Assembly (NCBI GenBank): GCA_913019975.1
Contig: CAJWBH010000008.1
Coordinates: forward strand, 110,805 to 174,804
From: Thalassolituus maritimus
GTDB taxonomy: Bacteria; Pseudomonadota; Gammaproteobacteria; Pseudomonadales; Oceanobacteraceae
DNA: 64,000 nt
Reading direction: 5' to 3'
The position numbers were made by a program, and so were the translations under genes. Below, one piece after another: positions 30,139 to 37,668 of the stretch. The notes beneath the pieces were generated by a model. It made no database searches, was not told where the DNA came from, and saw only the letters and a program-made list of their open reading frames with translations. The first letter of the stretch is position 1. Each line of letters starts with the position of its first letter.

Positions 30139-31974
30139 ATGGCCGGCCGGATACCCCAGAGCTTTATTGATGAACTTCTCGCCCGCGTCGATGTTATCGA
30201 CGTGGTCCACAGTCGTGTGAAGCTGAAAAAGACCGGCAAGAACTACTCCGCCTGCTGCCCTTTCCACAACGAAAACACACCCTCGTTCACGGTCAGCCCA
30301 GACAAGCAGTTTTATTATTGCTTCGGCTGTGGTGCTTCCGGGACAGCTTTGCGTTTCGTTATGGAATTCGATGGCCTGAGTTTTCCAGATGCTGTTGAAA
30401 AACTCGCCGACCAGATGAACATGGCCGTGCCCCGTGAAGCTGCCAGCCAGCGGGAAGTCCAGCAGGAGCAAGAACACCAGTCACTGTTTAAGCGGATGGA
30501 AGCTGCCAGCCAGTTTTTTGAGCGACAGCTGCGCGAACATGATAAGCGCGACCGAGCCATTCAATACCTGAAAGGCCGTGGTCTTTCAGGTAAGGCTGCT
30601 AAGTTTTTTGGTATCGGCTATGCCCCACCCGGCTGGGATAATCTGCAGGAAGCCCTGGGCACAGACAAAACTGCGGTACGTGAATTAGTCACCAGCGGTA
30701 TGCTGATTGAAAAAGACGACGGTCGCACGTACGACCGCTTCCGTGATCGTATTATGTTCCCGATCCGGGATGCCCGCGGACGCTACATTGCCTTTGGTGG
30801 ACGCGTATTAGGTGACGAAAAACCGAAATACCTGAACTCTCCAGAAACGCCGATCTTCCAGAAAAACCGCGAACTTTATGGTCTCTACGAAGCGCGAAAA
30901 ATACGTCAGAAACTGACTCGTTTCGTGATCGTTGAAGGCTATATGGACGTCGTTGCATTGGCCGAGTTCGGCATTCACTACGCCGTCGCGACACTGGGCA
31001 CGGCTACCAGCGAGCATCACCTGCGCCGGCTGTTTAAGATCGTCCCTGAAGTTATCTTCTGTTTTGACGGCGACGACGCGGGGCGCACCGCTGCAGCGCG
31101 TGCCATGGAAACAGCCCTGCCCGTTCTCAGCGACGGCGTCCAGGCAAGGTTCCTGTTCCTTCCCGATGGTGAAGACCCGGATACCCTGGTCAGGCAGGAA
31201 GGGCGGGATGGCTTTGAGAAACGTCTCAATGAGTCTCTGCACCTCCCTGAGTTTCTGTTCGAGCAGCTCAAGCAACAAGTCGATTTTGATACTTTAGATG
31301 GCAAGGCCCGCCTCGACAAAATGGCGGCGCCACTGATCGGCAAACTTCCAAAAGGCACACTGAGAAGCCTGATGGAAAAACGTCTTGAAGACATGATAGG
31401 GACACGCAGCGCTGCGATGGCCGCGGTGAATGAAACCGCCCCGGAGCCAGAACCCGAGATTGACGACGGCGTCTCCATGCCAGACATCATTACTGAGCCG
31501 GTTCCGCCAAGTCATGCACCAGATACCGAAGACCCTCTCGCGCCTATGGTGCACAGAGCGATTTCCAGTCTGGTGCGATTTCCAGGGCTGGCACAGGAGC
31601 TGAGCATTCCCGAGACCGAAGCCGAAACTGAATACGAGCGGTTGTTGTTTGAAATCCTCAAGCGGTTACACCAGTCTCCACAGCAGGAAAGCATTGGTCT
31701 GTTGATTCAATGGATAGGCAGCCCCTACGAACCTGAACTGAAAGCGCTCGCAGATCACCCGGAAAGCGACCAGATACGCCCGGTTGCTGCCGACGTAAGA
31801 GTGGTGCTTGAACGGATGACGGCCCGCAAAGACGACCGCGCCCTTGAAGAACTTGAGGCTAAATTTCACCGTGGCGAAAAGCTGACCCCGGAAGAACGAT
31901 CTCAACTGCACGAACTCAAGAAACAGCGGAAACAAAGAAACCACAAACGCACGGGTATATATCATCGTCACTGA
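30139..31974 (+). CDS. dnaG: DNA primase DnaG
   Basis: A 611-residue primase that makes RNA primers for replication. The CHC2 zinc finger has C40, H43, C61 and C64 exactly as in E. coli. The TOPRIM catalytic core includes FVIVEGYMDVVAL and FCFDGDDAGRTAA. The C-terminal DnaB-interacting helical domain covers about residues 440-600. A TTG at 30121 is in frame, but ATG 30139 (MAGRIPQSFIDELL) matches the family start. Confidence 0.96.
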   Translation: MAGRIPQSFIDELLARVDVIDVVHSRVKLKKTGKNYSACCPFHNENTPSFTVSPDKQFYYCFGCGASGTALRFVMEFDGLSFPDAVEKLADQMNMAVPREAASQREVQQEQEHQSLFKRMEAASQFFERQLREHDKRDRAIQYLKGRGLSGKAAKFFGIGYAPPGWDNLQEALGTDKTAVRELVTSGMLIEKDDGRTYDRFRDRIMFPIRDARGRYIAFGGRVLGDEKPKYLNSPETPIFQKNRELYGLYEARKIRQKLTRFVIVEGYMDVVALAEFGIHYAVATLGTATSEHHLRRLFKIVPEVIFCFDGDDAGRTAAARAMETALPVLSDGVQARFLFLPDGEDPDTLVRQEGRDGFEKRLNESLHLPEFLFEQLKQQVDFDTLDGKARLDKMAAPLIGKLPKGTLRSLMEKRLEDMIGTRSAAMAAVNETAPEPEPEIDDGVSMPDIITEPVPPSHAPDTEDPLAPMVHRAISSLVRFPGLAQELSIPETEAETEYERLLFEILKRLHQSPQQESIGLLIQWIGSPYEPELKALADHPESDQIRPVAADVRVVLERMTARKDDRALEELEAKFHRGEKLTPEERSQLHELKKQRKQRNHKRTGIYHRH

Positions 31975-32090
31975 CTTGAAAATTACCCGCTTCAACCCAA
32001 ACTTACCAACTACGCAGTCACCCCGCTCCGGTCCGCCAGCCACGGGGGAACAATCTCTGCCAAGTCTGGCCTAAACAGTCGTCTAATCAC

Positions 32091-32119
32091 TGGCTTAAGC
32101 AGAGGTTAAGCGGTATAAT
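32091..32119 (+). promoter_or_regulatory. Candidate internal promoter of rpoD
   Basis: A perfect -10 box TATAAT at 32114-32119 lies 43 bp before the rpoD ATG. The -35 is poor (TGGCTT at 32091-32096, 17-bp spacer). An rpoD-proximal promoter is known in the E. coli operon. Confidence 0.55.
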
Positions 32120-32162
32120 TCGCGGTTTTCTTCCGCCTTAAAATTCGGAACACAGGGCTTCT

Positions 32163-33977
32163 ATGTCGACCAGTACGCAACAATCCCGTCTCAAAGAACT
32201 TATCGCCAAAGGTAAAGAGCAGGGTTACCTCACCTATGCACAGGTGAATGACCACCTGCCAGACGATATTGCAAACCCGGATCAGGTTGAAGATATCATC
32301 CGTATGATTAATGACATCGGTATTCCTGTGTCAGAAGTTGCCCCGGATGGCGAGTCCCTGTTCATGTCTGAGACAGCCGACGACGCTGCTGCCGAAGAAG
32401 CTGCCGCTGCTCTGGCATCTGTTGAATCCGATGTGGGCCGCACAACTGACCCAGTGCGCATGTACATGCGTGAAATGGGTACCGTTGAACTTCTGACCCG
32501 TGAAGGCGAAATCGTTATCGCCAAACGCATCGAAGAAGGCATCCGCGAAGTGATGTCTGCACTGGCGTATTTCCCAGGTGCGGTACAGCGCATCATGACG
32601 GCCTTCCAAGAAGCCGAAGAAGACCCGAACCGCGTTGGAGATATTTTCAGTGGTTTCATCGACCCGACACCAGACGGTGAGATCACCCCTCCTGGCCCAT
32701 CTGCAGCTCAGAAAGAAGAAGCTAAAGAAGACAGCGATGATGACGATGATTCTGAAGAAGACAGCGGCATCGACATGGCTGAAGTGGTACGCCGCTTCAC
32801 CGAAATCAACGACGCTAATATCGCTGTAAACAAAGCCATCGAGAAGCATGGCCGTGCCAGCAAGCAAGCAGAAAAAGCGATTGCTGCTCTGGCTGAACTG
32901 TTCGCACCGATCAAGCTGACGCCTAAACACTTCGACGTACTCGTCAGCGATGCGCGTGCAGCACTGGATGCCATCCGTGCTCAGGAACGTCAGATCATGG
33001 TTCTTATGACCCGCAAAAGCGGCATGAACCGCAAAGAATTCATCGGTGGATTCCCAGGTAACGAAGTCAACAACGAATGGGTTGAAGAGCTGATTGCAGC
33101 CGGCAAACCTTATTCAGACAAACTCGACACCTACAAGCTCGAAATCTTCCGTTGTCAGAAGAAGATCAAAGCTGTCGCCGATAGCGTCGGCCTGAGCATT
33201 CCGGAAATTAAAGAAGTTAACCGTCGCGTTTCTATCGGTGAAGCACGTGCCCGCCGCGCTAAGAAAGAAATGGTAGAAGCTAACCTGCGTCTGGTTATCT
33301 CGATCGCTAAAAAGTACACCAACCGTGGCCTGCAGTTCCTTGATCTGATTCAGGAAGGCAACATCGGTCTGATGAAAGCCGTAGATAAGTTCGAATACCG
33401 CCGTGGTTATAAGTTCTCGACCTACGCCACCTGGTGGATTCGTCAGGCGATTACGCGTTCGATTGCAGACCAGGCACGCACCATACGTATTCCGGTTCAC
33501 ATGATTGAAACCATCAACAAACTGAACCGTATTTCCCGTCAGATGCTTCAGGAAATGGGCCGTGAGCCGACGCCTGAAGAACTGGCAGAACGTATGGAAA
33601 TGCCAGAAGACAAAATCCGTAAAGTCCTGAAGATCGCTAAAGAGCCGATCTCCATGGAAACGCCAATCGGTGACGATGAAGATTCACACCTCGGTGACTT
33701 CATTGAAGACACCCAGTCTTCATCGCCACTGGATACAGCCACCAACGACGGCCTCACAGAAGCCACCCGTTCAGTGCTGTCTGGCCTGACCGCTCGTGAG
33801 TCAAAAGTACTGCGTATGCGCTTTGGTATCGACATGAACACTGACCACACCCTTGAGGAAGTGGGTAAGCAGTTCGACGTTACCCGTGAGCGTATCCGTC
33901 AGATCGAAGCTAAAGCACTGCGTAAGCTTCGTCACCCGACTCGCTCAGAGCACCTGCGTAGCTTTATCGACGAGTAA
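32163..33977 (+). CDS. rpoD: RNA polymerase sigma factor RpoD (sigma-70)
   Basis: The primary housekeeping sigma factor, 604 residues (E. coli 613). Region 1.1 is at the N-terminus and region 1.2 at about residue 98 ([16 protein letters not shown]). An acidic non-conserved region (about 180-200, [13 protein letters not shown]) follows. Regions 2.1-2.4 include [19 protein letters not shown] and [17 protein letters not shown]. Region 3 and the region 4.2 helix-turn-helix ([20 protein letters not shown]) complete it. It is last gene of the operon and is followed by a strong terminator. Confidence 0.98.
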   Translation: MSTSTQQSRLKELIAKGKEQGYLTYAQVNDHLPDDIANPDQVEDIIRMINDIGIPVSEVAPDGESLFMSETADDAAAEEAAAALASVESDVGRTTDPVRMYMREMGTVELLTREGEIVIAKRIEEGIREVMSALAYFPGAVQRIMTAFQEAEEDPNRVGDIFSGFIDPTPDGEITPPGPSAAQKEEAKEDSDDDDDSEEDSGIDMAEVVRRFTEINDANIAVNKAIEKHGRASKQAEKAIAALAELFAPIKLTPKHFDVLVSDARAALDAIRAQERQIMVLMTRKSGMNRKEFIGGFPGNEVNNEWVEELIAAGKPYSDKLDTYKLEIFRCQKKIKAVADSVGLSIPEIKEVNRRVSIGEARARRAKKEMVEANLRLVISIAKKYTNRGLQFLDLIQEGNIGLMKAVDKFEYRRGYKFSTYATWWIRQAITRSIADQARTIRIPVHMIETINKLNRISRQMLQEMGREPTPEELAERMEMPEDKIRKVLKIAKEPISMETPIGDDEDSHLGDFIEDTQSSSPLDTATNDGLTEATRSVLSGLTARESKVLRMRFGIDMNTDHTLEEVGKQFDVTRERIRQIEAKALRKLRHPTRSEHLRSFIDE

Positions 33978-33999
33978 GGTAAACCTACTCTGCGATCAG

Positions 34000-34029
34000 A
34001 ATAACCCGGCCAATGCCGGGTTATTTTTT
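34000..34029 (+). terminator. Intrinsic terminator of rpoD
   Basis: Perfect 11-bp stem AATAACCCGGC/GCCGGGTTATT with a 4-nt loop and a following T6 run, 22 bp after the rpoD stop. Confidence 0.92.
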
Positions 34030-34140
34030 GCTCAAATTTCCAGAAAAATCAAAGCACTGGCACTCATCAGTAATGGTGCTTATAATGCTGCGCTAGTCAT
34101 ATCAGATGACTGATCTACATGAGCACCGCACCGAGCTCAA

Positions 34141-34212
34141 TGTAGGTGGGGGATCACACCCCCAAGCGGTTAACATACCGCTGTCTTTGTAGGAGGGGAT
34201 CTTATCCCCGAC
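34141..34212. repeat. Two REP-like hairpin elements
   Basis: Two short elements start TGTAGG and then form a perfect small hairpin. The first (34141-34164) continues TGGGGGATCACACCCCC. The second (34188-34212) continues AGGGGATCTTATCCCC. The conserved TGTAGG head plus a G-rich/C-rich stem resembles Pseudomonas-type REP sequences, which are mobilised by RAYT transposases. No RAYT gene is in the window. Confidence 0.6.
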
Positions 34213-34217
34213 ACGCT

Positions 34218-34401
34218 CTGCAAGTGCTGACAAGACGTACCGGTTTGGGCCGGAACAACGCAGTCAAAGCGATGCAGACGAAGTATTTACGAGCCCTGCG
34301 AGTGCTGACAAGGCGTACCGCAGATTATCGAAGGAGTGTAGCGAGCCTACATGACTGAGATAATCGAGGAACAACGCAGTCAAAGCGATGCAGGCGAAGT
34401 A
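34218..34401. repeat. Two-copy long repeat with variable hairpin core
   Basis: Copy 1 (34218-34287) and copy 2 (34296-34401) share the left block CTGCRAGTGCTGACAAGRCG plus TACCG and the right block GGAACAACGCAGTCAAAGCG plus ATGCAGRCGAAGTA. The core differs: a short CCGG/CCGG core in copy 1, and a nested hairpin in copy 2 (GATTATC/GATAATC outside, TGTAG/CTACA inside). Copy 2 ends three bases before the tRNA. No coding capacity is visible. The pattern suggests a mobile or processed structural repeat. Confidence 0.75.
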
Positions 34402-34404
34402 AAT

Positions 34405-34481
34405 GGGCCTTTAGCTCAGTTGGTTAGAGCATCCGACTCATAATCGGCAGGTCCCCAGTTCAAGTCTGGGAAGGCCCACCA
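34405..34481 (+). tRNA. ileX: tRNA-Ile(CAT), lysidine-modified type
   Basis: A 77-nt tRNA with an encoded 3' CCA. Acceptor stem GGGCCTT/AAGGCCC is perfect, D arm GCTC...GAGC, anticodon stem CCGA/TCGG around loop CTCATAA (anticodon CAT), and T arm CCCAG-TTCAAGT-CTGGG. A CAT anticodon can be elongator Met or the Ile2 tRNA modified by TilS. I favour Ile2 because CGACTCATAATCG and GTTCAAGTC match E. coli ileX, which also lies just downstream of rpoD. Confidence 0.88.
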
Positions 34482-34840
34482 TTTTTACTTCTTTATACCC
34501 TCTGCTCATCATCGTTAGTCCCCACAGGGGCGCCTGCCGGTTAACTCTGGGAAGGCCCACCATTTTTACTTCGACACCTCCGAGGATGCGAGCATCCGAC
34601 TCCACTCTTTAGCTCCACAGGTCCCCAGTTCAAGTCTGGGAAGGCCCACCATTTTTACTTCGACTCCCTTAAGGATGCTAGCATCCGACTCAACTCTTTA
34701 GCTCCACAGGCCCCTGCCGCAAGTCTGGGAAGGCACACCATTTTACTTCCTAAGTGCCTCTACTCATCATCGTTAGTCCCCACAGGAACGCCTGCTGCAG
34801 GAACGCCTGCCGGTTAAGGTCGGGGAAGGCCCAGTTTTTT
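34482..34840 (+). repeat. Four direct repeats each ending in a tRNA 3' end copy
   Basis: Downstream of the tRNA, units of about 81, 89, 89 and 94 bp end in degenerate copies of GGGAAGGCCCACCA (ending at 34562, 34651, 34740 and about 34834). Two flavours alternate. Units 1 and 4 share CTCATCATCGTTAGTCCCCA. Units 2 and 3 share GCATCCGACTC and CTCTTTAGCTCCACAGG, rearranged pieces of the tRNA itself. None can fold into a whole tRNA. The arrangement recalls the repeats after E. coli tyrT that release rtT RNA. The rest of the gap to 34918 shows nothing recognisable. Confidence 0.85.
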
Positions 34841-34918
34841 GGGAGGGTTTCATCATCAGGTATAAATCTGAGATCCTGAAAAATTGTATGATCCTGAACT
34901 TTACAATATTTATGATAA

Positions 34919-36226
34919 TTACCTCGGCCACTTCGAATGCAGTGAATCTATAACATACAGGTGGCCGTGCTCCTCTCCATAGCCAAATGCCTCCAGATGC
35001 TCATGACCAGCTTCAAGATCATCGTGCCTGTGCGATATCGCACTATTTTCATTTACCGGCCAAAGTTTAGACGCCAATGCCAAGCCGATAACGGAAAGCC
35101 CGGCCAATAATAAAAACGCCGAATTCACATCCAGCACGGTTAATAGCCAGCCAGCGAACGGATAGGCCATCATCCAGCCTGCGTGGGAGAGTGAAAAATG
35201 TGCTGCGAACAGCGCTGGCCGGTCCGCGATACTGGCTGAACGAACCAGCACCTTGCTGGTTGGGGTCTGCACCAGAGAGCAACCCGCTCCCAGCACGAAC
35301 CAGATTATCAGTAAGGTGACATAACCTGTGATCAGTGTGCCGAATAATTGTGCAACAATCATCAACCCAAGACCTGTAAGCATTACTCTGCGCTCGGTGA
35401 CTTTCTCCAAAAGTGTCGGTAATTTCAGTGCCGTGAGCATGGAGCCAAAGCCGAAAGCGGCCAGGGCAAATGCGGTTTGCTGGCCACTCAGAGCAAAATT
35501 CCCCTGCACCAGAACCACGGTGTTAACGAACACCATGGCGCCCCCAAGGGCGGTGGTAAAGCTCAGTAACAACAGCCCTCTCAACCGCGGGGTCAGCAGG
35601 TAAATACGACCACCTTTAGTAAGTCTATCTGTCCAGGTATTCGCCGCAGAAGCCTGGGCTTTCGGGAGGATAACGGAAAGCACCAGCAGTGCAGATGCCA
35701 CGAATCCCAGCATGGTGCCGAAAAATAATCCATGCCAGGAGGTAATCAGTAGCAATGCCGCCGCCAGCATGGGACTGATCAGGCTTTCCATGTCATAAGC
35801 CAGCCGGGATAAAGACAAGGCCTTGGTGTATTCACGCTCATCCGGCAGCACATCAGGAATCGTTGCCTGAAATAACGGCGTAAATCCGGAGGAACTGCTT
35901 TGCAGAACAAAAATAACGACATATATGTGCCAGACCTCGGTGAGGAACGGCAGCGAAAGCGCCGTCAGCGCACGGATAATATCCAGCAGCACCAACACAG
36001 GCTTGCGTGGGCGCCCCTGAAACAACGCCGCCAGTAGCGGTGACACAAACACATAGGCCAGCATTTTGATGGTCAGTGCCGTTGCCAGCACAGTGCCTGC
36101 ATTGCCTCCCGCCAGCTCAAACGCCATCAGACTCAGGGCAACCGTCGCCATGCCTGTGCCCAGCAACGAAATAACCTGCGCCGCAAACAAATGGCGGTAC
36201 ACGCGGTGACGGAGAATGCTCAGCAT
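34919..36226 (-). CDS. MFS transporter with His-rich C-terminal tail
   Basis: A 435-residue major facilitator with about twelve hydrophobic helices, starting LSILRHRVYRHLFAAQVISLLG, typical of the MFS_3/enterobactin-exporter-like and NreB-like group. The cytoplasmic C-terminal tail has His/Glu/Asp clusters (SHRHDDLEAGHEHLE and GEEHGHLY), as in NreB/NrsD nickel exporters. It is divergent from blaI across about 95 bp containing the 25-bp palindrome at 36256, so it is probably co-regulated with the efflux operon. A metal-export role is inferred; the substrate is unknown. Confidence 0.82.
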   Translation of the reverse strand: MLSILRHRVYRHLFAAQVISLLGTGMATVALSLMAFELAGGNAGTVLATALTIKMLAYVFVSPLLAALFQGRPRKPVLVLLDIIRALTALSLPFLTEVWHIYVVIFVLQSSSSGFTPLFQATIPDVLPDEREYTKALSLSRLAYDMESLISPMLAAALLLITSWHGLFFGTMLGFVASALLVLSVILPKAQASAANTWTDRLTKGGRIYLLTPRLRGLLLLSFTTALGGAMVFVNTVVLVQGNFALSGQQTAFALAAFGFGSMLTALKLPTLLEKVTERRVMLTGLGLMIVAQLFGTLITGYVTLLIIWFVLGAGCSLVQTPTSKVLVRSASIADRPALFAAHFSLSHAGWMMAYPFAGWLLTVLDVNSAFLLLAGLSVIGLALASKLWPVNENSAISHRHDDLEAGHEHLEAFGYGEEHGHLYVIDSLHSKWPR

Positions 36227-36255
36227 GGAAACCTCTGCGGTTGACGTTGACTGAC

Positions 36256-36280
36256 AAAAACCGATTGCCGGTCGGTTTTT
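36256..36280. promoter_or_regulatory. Candidate BlaI operator 1 (25-bp inverted repeat)
   Basis: Inverted repeat with perfect 9-bp arms AAAAACCGA/TCGGTTTTT and a 7-bp centre, in the divergent MFS/blaI intergenic region, 41 bp before the blaI ATG. It is identical to the second copy at 37703 in 20 of 25 positions, with the same overall length. It lacks the TACA/TGTA core of staphylococcal BlaI/MecI operators, so recognition by this BlaI is inferred from position and duplication. Confidence 0.7.
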
Positions 36281-36321
36281 ACTGTGGCAGTGTATGCCTC
36301 ATCCTGAACGTTGGAAAGACT

Positions 36322-36705
36322 ATGATTCTCGGTGAGTTAGAAAAGCAGGTTCTGAACCATCTTTGGTCAGCGGGTGAAGCTGATGCCAAACAGATCCATG
36401 CCGCCTTCAGTGCCGGGCGCAGCAGTTCCCTGAACACCATTCAGAGCACACTGGATCGTTTATACAAAAAGCAGCTGCTCAGCCGAAGTAAACAAGGACA
36501 TGCCTTTGTCTACCGCACCCGGGTTGATCGGGAAGACCTGATCGCTCAGCTGATCCGTAATATCACCAGCGACCTTGTCAGCCATGACAGCCAGTCGCTG
36601 ATGGCGGCATTTGTTTCCTTGTCTGCCGATCTGGGCGCCGACGAGCTCGATCGCCTGGAGGCTATGATTCAGAATCACCGTCGCAAGAGCAAACTGCAGC
36701 CATGA
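36322..36705 (+). CDS. BlaI/MecI/CopY family transcriptional repressor
   Basis: A 127-residue penicillinase-repressor-family protein. The winged helix-turn-helix (about residues 1-75) shows LGELEKQVLNHLWSAGEADAKQIH and LNTIQSTLDRLYKKQLL, followed by a short dimerisation helix region. The start MILGELE at 36322 has GGAAAG upstream; the open frame extends to 36241 without homology. Its stop overlaps the M56 peptidase start by 4 bases. In BlaI/BlaR1 pairs the membrane peptidase triggers cleavage of the repressor. Here the pair heads a metal-efflux operon, not a beta-lactamase. Confidence 0.92.
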   Translation: MILGELEKQVLNHLWSAGEADAKQIHAAFSAGRSSSLNTIQSTLDRLYKKQLLSRSKQGHAFVYRTRVDREDLIAQLIRNITSDLVSHDSQSLMAAFVSLSADLGADELDRLEAMIQNHRRKSKLQP

Positions 36706-37658
36706 TCAGCGGAAGCTGGGGGTTTATTCTGAACCTGCTGAGTATGGCTGCATTGCTCGGACTGGCCTCAGCTGTCTTTCAGTTATTAACGGCTCCTCTG
36801 ATTATCCGGGCAAAAAACCGTGTTGACCCGTTGGAGCAAAAATGGCTCATTTTAAGCTGGGCCGTTTTACCCTGGACAATGACTCTGTTGCTGTTTGTTG
36901 AGGGCGGAATCGCCTTACCAGACGACCACAACACAGTGCATGGCGCTCTGGGACTTATTCACTGGCACCATGCCGATGAGTTTGTGATCAGCGCCTGGCA
37001 CAGCTGGTTTCTGAGTGCGGTCGGTTTATGGCTGACGTTGCGTATGGGGCAATTTGCGTATCAGCAATGGCGTGTAAAGCAGCAACTGAAACTTCTGCGT
37101 GAGCAGGCAGTGGCGACTTCCGGCTCCACGATCCGCATTTTGCCGACCCGCGACGTTGTCGCCATGGCAGCCGGATATTTCCGCGCTGATATTTACCTGT
37201 CGCAAGGTTTGCTCAATCAAACAACGCCAGACCAGCAGGCAATCATCATTGCTCATGAGCAGGCGCATATCCGCCAGTTCGATAACCTGAGTCGCTGGTT
37301 ATTGATGCTGTTTATTTGCCCACTGCCAGGCTTTGTTCGCACCCCCATTCTGAACTGCTTCACATTAGTGACCGAGCAGCTCGCCGATCGCCGGGTTACC
37401 CGCAACGCCGAAGCCGCCGACATCGCAGAAACGCTGGTGAAAATCGCGCGCTTACGCCACCACCTCAACAAGCCAGATCAGGCAGCGTTTGTCGCTGTAG
37501 AGCAGCTGCGCGAACGGGTCTGCGAGCTGCTTACCCCATCTCGTCCGTCCGCTCTGAAACTCAGCCTGTTACCACTGGCTATTATGCTTACAGCCACAGC
37601 GGTGCTTTCTGCCACCGATGCTTTACACCACTTTTTTGATATTTTCCTCGTCCATTAA
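36702..37658 (+). CDS. M56 family membrane metallopeptidase (BlaR1-like, no PBP sensor)
   Basis: A 318-residue polytopic protein. TM segments are at about 8-32, 47-67 and 97-115, then a cytoplasmic zinc-protease domain with HEQAH at 185-189 and the third-ligand region TEQLAD at 224-229. A last TM is at about 286-304. It ends before any penicillin-binding sensor domain. The loop between TM2 and TM3 (about 70-100) holds five His plus Asp/Glu: H76, H80, H87, H89, H90, with H100 at the membrane edge. That makes it a plausible periplasmic metal-sensing site. It is translationally coupled to blaI. Confidence 0.85.
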   Translation: MISGSWGFILNLLSMAALLGLASAVFQLLTAPLIIRAKNRVDPLEQKWLILSWAVLPWTMTLLLFVEGGIALPDDHNTVHGALGLIHWHHADEFVISAWHSWFLSAVGLWLTLRMGQFAYQQWRVKQQLKLLREQAVATSGSTIRILPTRDVVAMAAGYFRADIYLSQGLLNQTTPDQQAIIIAHEQAHIRQFDNLSRWLLMLFICPLPGFVRTPILNCFTLVTEQLADRRVTRNAEAADIAETLVKIARLRHHLNKPDQAAFVAVEQLRERVCELLTPSRPSALKLSLLPLAIMLTATAVLSATDALHHFFDIFLVH

Positions 37659-37668
37659 CGGAGCTGAA

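Noticed and set aside
34146-34358. 70-codon open frame in the rpoD-tRNA gap
   Set aside because: It runs through REP-like and repeat sequences, has an Arg-rich random composition and no homology.
34405-34840. Genomic-island attachment site with att repeats
   Set aside because: The repeats are only 80-95 bp apart and contain no integrase or cargo; a tyrT-like repeat array fits better.
36322-37658. Beta-lactam resistance regulators (BlaI/BlaR1)
   Set aside because: No penicillin-binding sensor domain in the M56 protein and no beta-lactamase gene nearby; the operon encodes metal efflux.
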